64,000 bases of DNA, taken from positions 62,001-126,000 of the forward strand of contig JBAJFG010000626.1 in the NCBI GenBank assembly GCA_037903475.1, written 5' to 3'. The notes under the pieces were generated by a model, which made no database searches, was not told the DNA's origin, and was given only the letters and a program-made list of their open reading frames with translations. The position numbers and the translations under genes were made by a program. Each line of letters begins with the position of its first letter. The stretch's first letter is position 1. This DNA comes from Ancylostoma caninum. Taxonomy: Eukaryota > Nematoda > Chromadorea > Rhabditida > Ancylostomatidae. This document shows, in pieces, positions 35,694 through 45,699 of this stretch.

Positions 35694-38600
35694 ATGGCCG
35701 AGTCTACAAGTCTAGCGGATGATGAATTTGAAGGGGAATGCGATCCAATGGAAGCACTACTTGCTAAGCACAGGAAGGAAAAGAAGTCTCTCAAAGGTTT
35801 TCATTTTATCAATTGACAGCGATCTTTCGTTGGATAATATTATTTTTAGAAAAGACACTGTCCATGAAGAAGACTGCGAAATCTGGCAATAAACAAAAAC
35901 AAAAGGAGACAAATGCTGAAATCGAACGACTTGAAGCTGAAATGACTGCCAAGCATGAGAAGGAAATTGCTGATTTGAAGGTTTGTCCTTGGTTATATGC
36001 ATAAGCCTTACTAAAGAATCAGAGTTTTTGATCTCATCGTCTACGGATATTTACTACTACTACTACTATTATTTCTCTTGCCTTTTTGCACTGCGTAAAA
36101 AACATCCAAGCATGGTTCACATAATAACATCAATAACTTTCGCATTCATTGTTCTCCTTTTATGTCCTTCTTACTAACAGTAAGGTATAAAATCTTTTGT
36201 TTCCCGCAGTGGCGGACGCAGAAAGTGGGCGGGAGGGGGGTCTTGGGAAAAAGCTGTTCTCGTTTTGGGGATCCAGATGGAAAAAAAATAAGCAAAAATA
36301 TTAATCATACTAATAAACTTTTAATAGAAGTTATTTTAAAAATAACAATAAAATGAACTAATGCAGGATTTTTATTTGTACCGTAATTTCGAGCCCCCCC
36401 CTCCCCGTCCGTCACTGGTTTACCGATACCCGAGATTGGTAAACTTCTTTAGTCCTTTCCAGCCAACGTTTCGGCTTCATTCGTCTTCTTCAGGGCCTGA
36501 AAGAAAGGACTACAAATCGTGGACTCCACCAGACCGAGTGCATCAGCAGATCAAGCCAAAAACCCAACACATAATGTTCCAATCAGCAAAAGGTCCGCAA
36601 AGCTAGCACAAACCTTCGGTCGTTCCACCCCTAGCTAGTCACTACTTGCTAGTAGCGAATATATGTATATGGTTAACCGGTTCAATCACGTTTAGGATCA
36701 AACTGACATACAGGAAGCTCCAAATGTCCGCACTCAAGATGGGCGTGGCCACGACGCGGCTTTAAGCAGAGACACAGACGCTCTGCATGCTGCCACTGGT
36801 TGTCTGCAGAGTCAGAGAAGCCAGAGGCAGCATAGAGAGCGCCTGTGTATGATCAAGGAGCCGTGCCGTGGCCACACCCCTTTGACCGCGGACATTTGGA
36901 GCTTCCTATACATAGATCTTGATATGATGCCAGTTCATTTGTGATAGTCAGACATTCATCCTTTCGGTTCATTTGCGGGCATCTGGATTTTATCCAGAAA
37001 GCTTCAATTGTCTTGCGGGTTTCTATTTCAGTTTCGTGAGCTAGTATGCTCACTTGGACTTCGAAATCGTTGTCGTTATGCCTGCTCAGCCGATGTGCCC
37101 GTAGTGGTGTTGATTTACGGGAGTTTCGTTTTCCATTTAAGTGCTCTTTGATTCTGAGTATTAAGGGTCGCGCTGCTTCATCTATGTAATTGTTGCCACA
37201 GAGTTTGCATGATATCTGGTACGCGGTCCCAGAAATCAAACAATCTCCCTCTCTCCTTGATGGACATATGATACAATTCGGTATCGAGCAGAGGTGATAT
37301 AGGCCCTGATAAAGGCGAGTTGAGCTGAAACGTTGGCTGGAAAGGGATAAAGAAATTTATCAACGTCGGGTATCTTTAAACAGAAGATTTTATACGAATT
37401 CGTAAAATGCCGGAATTAAATGAGTCATACATGGAGTCTATTACGCAACGTAAGAGTAAGGTACTTTTCAGTTATCGACACGTGCCGAACCTTCCCCGGA
37501 AGCAAACGTTTCATCTGAACATAATAAAGCTGAACTTGAGGGATTGGAGCAGTCATTTTATAAAGAGGTTCAAGTGTCTTCCAGAAATAGGAAAAAACAG
37601 GTTTGCAAATTGTTTTCATTTTGACTCATTGAAGTTTCTTTGATCATATGCATTGTAGGCTAAAAAAGAAGAAGCGGTCCGTCGTATGCACGAGGCTATG
37701 CAGAAGGATCGTGAAAACGCAGCATCATCATTACGCGTGACGGAGATGGCCGCCATCCAGAAAGTTTGTTTGCTTATCAATGTATCTGAACTTAATTTAC
37801 TCTCACTCTGTGACATGCTGCGTTTCCGGCCTTCGTGAAGAATCCTTCATGGCTTCTGCGCGCGTCTCATACACGCACGCATTTACCACATATAAACCAA
37901 CAACACAAGAATTTCATTTGTTTTCTGTTGAGAAGAGAAATACGACGGCGACTGAATTCATTGAAAAAACTCTATCCTTTCGAAATTTAGTAAAACAAGA
38001 ATCTCACTGAACACGCCTTCTTAATTTAGATTCTCGATGAGCGCGGACTGAGTTTAGTTGACATTGCTCCGGATGGAGACTGTCTTTATAATGCTGTAGC
38101 CAATCAACTCTCTCGAGTGAAAGGTTTTGAACAGGTATGTATTGCTCGTTTTTATTTCGAATTTTCATTTAATCTTTCCGTCAATCACGTCCTGTTAAGC
38201 TTTTTTTATCGCCTGTATACTGCCTTTACTTAGTTCCCATTATAATTTTTCTCTCACTACAGCTCATCATAGACTTCAGCTTCCGCTAACATCGTATTTT
38301 TGTTCTTACCGATTACAATAATTAGTAGTTTCCAATTAATTTTTGTTTCTCAAACCCTCAGTGAAGTACTGAAGCCTTGCGGCTATCCTAGCTTCAAAAC
38401 AAAAACAGGCAGTTTTGTTCGCGAGGGTTATCATTGCACAGACACAACTTTTTAATCCCAGGTTACTGGCAAAGACATGCGCCGGCGAGCTGCGAAGTAT
38501 ATACGTGAAAATAAGAACGATTTCATACCTTTTCTCACTAATGTGAGTTTTTGCAAGCTTGCCGTTTTTTTTTCTTCATGTTTATTCAACCTTTCAGGAA

Positions 38601-38928
38601 AGCGACGACCCTCTGGACGAAATCGAGTTCGAAAAGTATTGCTATGGAGTGGAGAATGAGAGTAAAGATGGTGGTGTCTGGGGAGGAGAGCCAGAATTGA
38701 ATGCGCTAAGTCAAAGTCTAGAGAGAGCAATAGAGGTACAGTATGGCTCATAGACATGGTTATCAAACACCCAAATGAGATTTTGTTCAGCTTATTCAAC
38801 CAATTGGTCCACCGGTGATATTTGGGGAGAACTACAAGAAGACGAAACCGTTAATAATTGTATATCATCGACATGCTTACCAATTAGGAGCTCACTACAA
38901 TTCGACCGCTGTAAAGACAATGGCATAG
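35694..38928 (+). CDS. OTU-domain deubiquitinase, OTUD6 type, at least 9 exons
   Basis: A cysteine protease that removes ubiquitin. Exons: 35694-35796, 35850-35980, one ending at 37460, 37472-37600, 37659-37763, 38030-38134, 38462-38542, 38598-38735 and 38791-38928. The N-terminal 150 or so residues are a charged coiled coil (MEALLAKHRKEKKSLK onward), as in OTUD6A/B. The catalytic Asp-Cys is in VDIAPDGDCLYNAVANQLS (exon 38030). FIPFLTN and the DGGVWGGEPELNALSQ block follow. The catalytic His is in YHRHAYQLGAHYNS near the C-terminus. Exons from 37472 onward join in phase 0. The link between exon 2 and the exon ending at 37460 is not settled, because about 1.2 kb of transposons fill that intron and the phase does not fit, so a small exon may be missing. 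Confidence 0.85.
36207..36417. mobile_element. hAT-type MITE in the OTU gene intron
   Basis: The termini CAGTGGCGGACGCAG and the inverse of CAGTGACGGACGG are flanked by GTTTCCCG (36199-36206) and GTTTACCG (36418-36425), an 8-bp duplication with one change. Related ends occur near 47888 and 52794. Confidence 0.75.
36711..36908. mobile_element. TA-flanked MITE (CAGGGAACTCCAAATG family), copy 1
   Basis: Inverted arms of about 50 bases start CAGGAAGCTCCAAATGTCCG, with TA on both sides. Related copies are at 62668-62854 and a half copy at 42459. Confidence 0.75.
36909..37300 (-). pseudogene. GIY-YIG endonuclease end of a Penelope-like retroelement
   Basis: The minus-strand frame carries CKLCGNNYIDEAARPLILRI, a GIY-YIG core of the type found at the C-terminus of Penelope-like polyproteins, with a Cys-rich start (CIICPSRREGDCLISG, CKLC). 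AFWIKSRCPQMNRKDE near the end resembles the conserved tail of that domain. The reverse transcriptase part is absent, so this is a 5'-truncated copy. Confidence 0.7.
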
Positions 38929-40386
38929 TGGATGTATAGGTTGTACTATTTAATGTTTTGTATTTTGGAGATGCTTTGTAAGAAATTATTAACTTATTTG
39001 ATAAACAGAGTCCCTGATTTGGAGTTTTAGCATGCCTTTCTATCTTTTATGTAGAACTTTTTCAGTGAATCGGCGCTGTCTACTGTTTTTTTTTTTCTTG
39101 CTTTAGCGGTTAAAAAGTGTCTGTTAAACCAATTACGGTTCGCTACCTGAAGTTAGTAGTTATGCTATAAATCAAAAATGTTTTAGTCTATATAGCATTA
39201 CATTACATCTACCAAACGCCACTAGGTTTACGATTTACGCTGCTTTCACGTGGCAACCATACCTCGTGGCGGGGCATCTCAGTGAGATGGAGGCTCAATA
39301 TTCCGAGCAAAAGTTTACTTTTTGGTTCTCATTAAGTTCTCGTTTAATTATCATAATTTCCAGTGGAAAGTTGTAGGCAGAGTGGGTTGGGAAAGGCATC
39401 TTCTTGAATGGAGTTGTACGTGAGCTGACTTTTTATCATCGCCATACTCGATCCTAGAACGTGTACATCTCATCTGCCCCTGGGGTGTGTCAGAGGTGCG
39501 CTTGGGCCTATCTTTCATCATGCAGCAGCACCCACAATAAACACACACATCTATTATCCAATAGTATAAATTGGTTTTATTTCCCTATCCTAATCTGGTG
39601 CCCAACGTAGAGGCAGAGTCATCAGCTCCGCTCCCTTTCTGCAACACTATAGATGAAAGACGTAGAGGGTGTTACCAGATGTTGGGATTTGTATTCCCGC
39701 TCTAGGAAGCACCTCCTTATCCTGAAACATTCCTGCCAAAGCGTGGCCGCGCACCACAAAACAGGGTGAAGGCTATCCAAGTTGTGTAAGAATTTCAATT
39801 TCTCTATTTTGGACATTACAATTAGGCCGAAAACGACCCGTAGTGATATATGTAATAGGAATAGTGTGATTTTCTTCCAAATTTATACGGTTTGCTGCAC
39901 AATACATTACTAGACATCACCACAAGGTCTCGAAACAGCATCAGAAATGAGAACTACCAAAATGATCCATTCCAGAAATAAGTTATTCTTTATCACATAA
40001 AATTTAAAAGAGGCTATACAAAACCTCACTCAGTGGCAACAATGGCAAGAAAAGAAGTTAACACAACTTTCACAGTGTCCTATAGTGTCTATATATAGTG
40101 TCATGTGTATGAGAGGCCATTCTTAGATTCTCTTTCACATTCAAAGAGTTTTCAGGTTAAATTTGGGAAGTAGAGGATGTATGTCTACAGATTCCATCAA
40201 CTTGGAGACCTCTTAAAAAGGTAATGATACGTTGATAGTTAGTGCCGCTATGCATGCAAAACCTTATTCACCCAAGACTCAATAAATAAGCATTCTTTTT
40301 ATAGACAAAGGCTATTTTGAAAAAAAAAACATTCTAAAGGCTAGAATGGGTGATTCACAGACTGGTATCATAGTTTATTCATATCT
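38929..40386. other. Intergenic, between the OTU gene and CFAP20
   Basis: The 3' UTR of the OTU gene, then spacer. The two genes converge here. No further gene, RNA or repeat is recognised. Confidence 0.45.
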
Positions 40387-41794
40387 TCATGCACTCACAC
40401 TCATTGGTAAAGAGGACCGCCCTCTTATGGGAAGATAGAGTTTGAACTCAGCGGGTAATTCATCTTCTGTATATAAGCGGTCGGCGAAGTAAATTCGACG
40501 AAGCCGGCAGTTGGCGTGCACCTGGATCCGTAAAGTCTCGACATAATTCGTCCCATAGGCACGTTTTGTGAAGTCGGCTAGATTGAACTGGATCTGATTC
40601 CATCCTTCATCGAGCCGCATGGGCATTGTACATATGAACGGTTTCACACGTGTACTGGACTGGTAATTTGAGGCGCGAAAGCGACGTTTTACACCTTTGT
40701 CGTCTAAAATCTGGAAAATTCCGGCAGTTTTGTTTGAAATGCAGAGGAACGTTAATTAGAGTCTACCTGAACTTCAAATGTGAAGTATTTCTTGAGATTC
40801 TTCACCACCATAACGAAATATGGCAACTTTATTCCCAACGTTTTCTTCGGGTCATGTGGGCATGATATATATGATGTGCTGAATACACATGATTTATTTG
40901 AGCTCCGCATATGTTCAAATCAAACGACAATATCAGTCGAGTATTTAAGCAAAAAAAAAACCTGTATTTCTTTGAATTCCTTTCTATTCTCTCACCATTG
41001 CAGAAGCTGCTCTAAACGTTGGAAGACTTACCTCACATTGGCTCCAATTATTTCAATAATTAACGACTGAATTTCGTCATCTGTCACTCGCTTTATGTGC
41101 CCGTTCTTTACCTGCAACATACATCGAGAAGCTTTGAAATCAGTCTCCGAGGTTTTAATGTAGTACTAGAGAAGATAAGTGTGATGTGTCATAGAAAGAA
41201 CCTGACGCCTCTGGTGATCCGGTAACACGAGTGGTGAAACTTCAAAAATTAAGTTACAGGAAAATGCACATCAAGTTTGAATTCTTGAAATTAAATATTT
41301 AGAGGATAACATTTAGAAGAAAAATAATGACAAATGAGTAACTACTTGACTTCTATCCATTTCATGAGATTCCTTTTTAAAACTTCCCCTCCGCCCTCCC
41401 TTCACTTATCCACTGTACCTATCAGAACTTATCAGAGTCTGAACAATTTCGGTCGATTCATGTCCATTTTGGATAGAGCTAAATTCAGTGTCTTGAAAAT
41501 TTAAGTACAGTAAGTCTCGAAAGTAAAACTAGGAAATAGAACAAGATGGAATCTGGTTGATGGAAATCCTATGCTGTGGCTCTGCTATGGAATCTTGAGA
41601 CAGAAAGTACGTGATAAAATTTACACCAGCATCTACGATTAGGAAAAAAGTTCATATTCGGATGCCCAAAAGCTCTGGTTATTACATTAAAAAGTTTCAA
41701 GCCTGCTTACCTGTTTGTCCCAAAGTTGCAGTGGGTTGCTGCCAATACTATACAGAACGGATAACAGGCCACTTTGGAATGTGTTGTGGAACAT
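40387..41794 (-). CDS. CFAP20: Cilia- and flagella-associated protein 20, 4 exons
   Basis: An inner-junction microtubule protein of cilia and basal bodies. Exons on the minus strand are 41794-41711, 41111-41032, 40878-40767 and 40710-40387, with clean GT-AG borders and compatible phases, totalling 199 residues against 193 in human. The sequence follows the family nearly end to end: [106 protein letters not shown] and [13 protein letters not shown]. The ATG lies 2 bases after a TTTGTAAG, a possible trans-splice acceptor. The gene looks complete and under constraint. It is head-to-head with the fragment at 41923, about 130 bases apart. Confidence 0.95.
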
Positions 41795-41922
41795 CGCTTA
41801 CAAATATGGTAGAGTCTACTTATTTTTTCACATGGAAGAGATCTGTCGACGCTCGAGAGGAATGAAGCGGGCCTGCAATGGAACCAGATTAATCCTGTTC
41901 CCATGACGACAACGATACACAT

Positions 41923-42367
41923 ATGAGGGAGATTATGATACCATGCGCGAAACAACTGGAAGAATTGCGGCTAACAACACGTAACGATAAGGAGGGTCAC
42001 AAAAGCATCAAACATTATAGTCTCTTGCAATTAAATCAGTGGCTTCCGGAGCCAACTTCTTCGGAATTCGTGGAATTCATCTACAAAGAATATGAAACTC
42101 AAGCGAGATCCCTTAGTTGTTTTGAAAAGGCATGATAACGCAAAGGATAGCTGTAATTTACCGAGAAGCTTTCAGAACTTCGCGAAATCCAACACCGTCG
42201 GAGCAGACTTTTCCGAATGTTCCCCAATGACCACCAGTGAATTACTACAGGATTACTATTGGCGCGTGGTTTTTTGAACTCCAATCTCCAATGGTTGTGC
42301 GAATTCACAGGCTGTTTTGTGGGTATGTTTGCTGGGGCAATTCCTACTGTAAACAACAGTAGGTTTG
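41923..42367 (+). CDS. Possible 5' part of a TIMMDC1-like gene (complex I assembly factor)
   Basis: Segments in order: LNQWLPEPTSSEFVEF, then KLSELREIQHRRSRLFRMFP, then WLCEFTGCFVGMFAGAIPTV. They resemble the start of TIMMDC1, where a PEP motif and R-x-LF block precede a first membrane helix ending in GGIPAF-like sequence. The joins between them were not resolved, and the later membrane helices are missing. Repeats begin at 42459. It may be a truncated gene or pseudogene. The match is loose. Confidence 0.3.
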
Positions 42368-42458
42368 CCGAGTGACCTCTTTCCTAGTCTGTGAAAGCTT
42401 GTGGAGGCGTTCAGCTCCGATCGCCCTTGGCACGCGGGTATTATTAGGTGTTAACATA

Positions 42459-42530
42459 CAGGGAACTCCAAATGTACGCAGACAAGGGTCGAGACCGCGG
42501 CGCGGCTCTCTTGGTCACAGACACGGAGGG
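42459..42530. mobile_element. Half copy of the CAGGGAACTCCAAATG MITE
   Basis: After a TA, CAGGGAACTCCAAATGTACG and the CGCGGCGCGGCT block match the arm of 62668-62854. The right arm is missing, and a G-rich run follows. Confidence 0.6.
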
Positions 42531-42613
42531 GCGGGGGGGGGGGCGGTCGTATGGCGCGATTCTTCGGGAGGCACTATAGCCAAACGGCATCTAAGCGCAC
42601 TCCTACCACCCGG

Positions 42614-42957
42614 TCCCCAAAATCTTCAAAAAATATTTTTTGGCCGAAACTTCGCCTAGGGGAGCTGTTTGAGGTGCTGAACACGAATATCGTATCCGTT
42701 TTGTGCCGTAACCCCATTTTTGTAGGGTTACGGTAGAGTAACGGTAAATACAGTAGCATCGTTCAGCACACCAAATAACCCCCCTGCGTGAAATTTGAGC
42801 GAATTCCGTGAGGTACCGTATTTGCCCTTACCCTACCGTAGCCCTACAAAAATGGGGTTACGGTGCAAAACGGATAAGATATTCGTGTTCAGCACCTCAA
42901 ATAACCCCCCTAGGCGAAGTTTCGGCCAAAAAAAGATTTTTTGAAGATTTTGGGGCC
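42614..42957. repeat. Inverted repeat with arms of about 140 bases
   Basis: The left arm runs from CCCCAAAATCTTCAAAAAAT through GCTGAACACGAATATCGTAT and CCGTAACCCCATTTTTGTAG. The right arm is its inverse. More degenerate units continue to about 43260, and a fragment is at 12310-12420. No coding content. Confidence 0.8.
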
Positions 42958-43289
42958 AGTAAAGTTGAATAGTGCCATTGATTGTGCAAATTGAAAGCAA
43001 TTTGAAGTTCTCCTATGGACTGTACTCCTCCTAACCCCACCGTAACCCTACCCCAGTGGGGTTACGGCACGAAACGAGTACGAATATCAAATAACCTTCC
43101 TATAGAAAAGTCCAGATGATTCTGTGAGATACCGTACTTACCCTAACCCCACCATAATCCTACCTGAATGAGGTTACGGTACAAAACGAGTGTGATATTC
43201 GTGGTCAGCATGTCCTCCTTAGCGAAGGTTCAGAGAGATTTTTGATTTTGAGATTTTGGGGCAGAAAAAGTGGAATAGCGCCGATAGGG

Positions 43290-43438
43290 ATATTAATTCG
43301 AAAAGAAGCACTTTCTCTCCCTTGAAACCAGAACATTCACTGGAAGTTGATGAAGTGGTTTCAAAGCTTGCGAAACTACAAGAAGAAACTACAGAAAGGC
43401 GAAAAGCTCGACGTGGAAATACCGGAAACGTATGAAAA
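43290..43438 (+). other. Possible orphan exon
   Basis: The frame reads STFSPLKPEHSLEVDEVVSK followed by a charged helix and ends before a GTATGA donor. It is coding-like but not identified, and no neighbouring exon fits. Confidence 0.25.
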
Positions 43439-43529
43439 ACAGCTACAGACTCCCCCTTACTTTGAAACCAAAAAAATAATGCCGTCATTAGGCGTAGTTT
43501 CTGCAGTTGCGGAAGCAGTGCCGTATTCA

Positions 43530-43690
43530 GCGCCTACTCAGGCACTTTCAGCGGACGGCGCGCGCACCCAATACAGGACGGCCCGCGTAAGGGTTGAGAA
43601 TTCGCCAGGACTTGGGTGCGCGGGCCGTCCGCTGCTGCTTGCTAGCGGACCAGCCGCGTGCCTTCAACGGACCAGCCGCGCGCCTTTCTG
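43530..43690. repeat. GC-rich foldback fragment
   Basis: Blocks such as GGACGGCCCGCGTAAGGGTT and its near-inverse relate it to 13217-13564 and 33960-34090. Confidence 0.6.
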
Positions 43691-44574
43691 AGAACCGGTG
43701 AATAGCTCCGTCCTCTACCTTTTCTTTAACAGTCTAAACGCTTCATATGAAAAAAAACAAAGCAAATATAGCTTCAAATGACAGGAGTCTACGTGACAAC
43801 GTCTATAAGCTTGAAATAATATCAGACAAGAATGAACGAATAAGTAGAAGGAGGTGTACAATACATCAGTGACCGTGGCGTCACGAGTATTGTACATATC
43901 CTCTATATATCGATATTCATATACACACCCTTCTTGCCGCTTGCACTGCCTGCTTTATTAGGTGTCGTATAGATCATTCGTATCTCTGAAAACCCAAACA
44001 CTCCTCAATAACAGTGACGTTGGGAACTACAGAAACGAACTCATTGTAAAAGGTTATGAACTTCAAAGCCTTCTTCTCTGTCACCCATAGATGCAGCCGT
44101 AGTGCTTGTTCCCTTCAAAAGTATAATATGTGGTATCTATAGCTGTTCACTAGATGAATTAGTAAAAATGACAGGTAAGCTAAGAATTATAAAGAGGTAA
44201 CCAACTGACGATGTGCTCTTTCTGAACTTCTCGGCCTCACTGTACCATTGCTTGATTCGGCTGCTCAGCTTGTGAAGCGGCGCCAGACGCAACTTCTTCT
44301 GTCACTTCGCCTTCTCCGACAATGGTCTGAGGTCTGAGGGGCAGTAACGCACTTCAAGTGGCCCTAAATTTTGAAAAATGTAAAACAAGAGCATTCCTCT
44401 ATGTATAAACACGGGAGACGATTGAAAACCAAAGCGTGTGTGGCTTCACCCCACACCAAGACACTCAAAACAAACGAAAAATAGGTAGAATAGATACGAC
44501 GTTCAGTCAGCACTGGGTTCGCGGCAATTTGAATTCAAACGAATAAAATGCTGTAATATTTCGTCGCGGTTGTT
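43691..44574. other. Interval without a confirmed gene
   Basis: The frame ALSELLGLTVPLLDSAAQLV (about 44211-44330 plus) looks like a coding helix ending at a GT, but no acceptor opens its frame. Confidence 0.25.
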
Positions 44575-44740
44575 TCACAGTTCACGCCAAAATTAAGGCG
44601 CGCGGATGGTCCGTGTTCAGAATGGGTCCGCGGCTGGTCCGCTGCGAAGCTCCGCCCACATTTCGGGTCCGCGGCCCGTCCGCAACCAAGGGTTCGGCAC
44701 GCGGATCGTCGGCTGAAAGTGCCTGAGTAATAGCCAGTCC
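44575..44740. repeat. Half copy of the GC-rich foldback family
   Basis: AAATTAAGGCGCGCGGATGG and the following GTCCGCGGCTGGTCCGCTG-type blocks match one arm of 13217-13564. Confidence 0.65.
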
Positions 44741-44810
44741 TTGATTTTTCCATCTTTGTATGTAGATCAAACTCAACTTTGTGTAATAGGATAATCCCAG
44801 CAGAGGAATG

Positions 44811-45410
44811 GGTACTATTGTACTTGAAGCGGCCCCACTATCGAGCACAAACTCAAAATCATGACTTCCTCTGAAAACTTGCATGCAGGGGTAATTGGAT
44901 GTGCTGATCACGGATATCATATTCATTTCGCATGGTGGTATCGATTTTATTGATTTTATCGATTTTTCCCCAACTTCGACTCGTATCTCAAATCTCTCTG
45001 GAAAACTGCACTCAGAGGTTTTTGAAGTTGCTGATTACGAATATAATAACCGTTTTGCATCATAGTCTCCATTTCGTTGGTTTTCCCCAGATTTTTATCT
45101 GTAGGGCGATGTAATCGCCGACTTTACTGGAGTTTTGCCCATCAAGACGACCTTTCCTTGCGGAATCTTCATCATATTTGTAACCAGCACCTTCAGAAAC
45201 CCCAGCAGGCAAGTTTTCAGAGAGATCCGGGAGGAGGTCCATACTTGGGAAAACATCGATAAAATCAACAAAATCGATACTATCATGCGAAGTGAATATG
45301 ATATTCGTGATCAGCACATCGGATTACCCCCGTATGCAAGTTTTCAGAGAAATCCATGATTTTGAGTTTGGGCTCGATAGTGGGGCCGCTGAAGTATGTA
45401 CAATAGTACC
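44811..45410. repeat. 600-bp palindromic element
   Basis: The left half (GGTACTATTGTACTTGAAGC, then TGGATGTGCTGATCACGGAT) is inverted in the right half (GATCAGCACATCGGATTACC, then GTACAATAGTACC). Short frames over it are palindrome products. Confidence 0.75.
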
Positions 45411-45699
45411 GAGGAATGTGTGCATTTCCTGTTGACAAGAAGTGCAAAATAAGACCTGTAGATTGTCATCCTATCGCTGACAGACGCAGGAAAACCCCTT
45501 CCCACCAGGTTTTATTGTGCTATACCTCAAGGATTCCGCATAACTCACAACAAGTGTATAGTAGTACTTACTGATAATTTGTGTCCATTAAAGCCATGGG
45601 GATGTTTTGAGTCGTGGCCGAATTTTTCCTTTTGAGGAATGGTCGTTTGTCTTCTTGAAATGAAGCTTCTCTCTACTTGTTACTCCTTTCCGTTTCAGA

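Larger units (their letters stand above)
36430..37380 (-). mobile_element. Penelope-like element fragment with inverted terminal copies
   Basis: A GIY-YIG endonuclease frame on the minus strand is bounded by two inverted copies of a motif containing GAAACGTTGGCTGGAAAGG (36452-36502 minus, 37300-37350 plus). The matching downstream sequence (AAAGAAATTTA, then a CGGGTATC block) is shared too. Penelope-like elements commonly carry such inverted terminal copies. It lies in the second intron of the OTU gene, and a TA-flanked MITE (36711-36908) interrupts it. Confidence 0.65.

Noticed and set aside
39250..39310. tRNA-like GC-rich stretch
   Set aside because: No cloverleaf with A and B boxes could be drawn.
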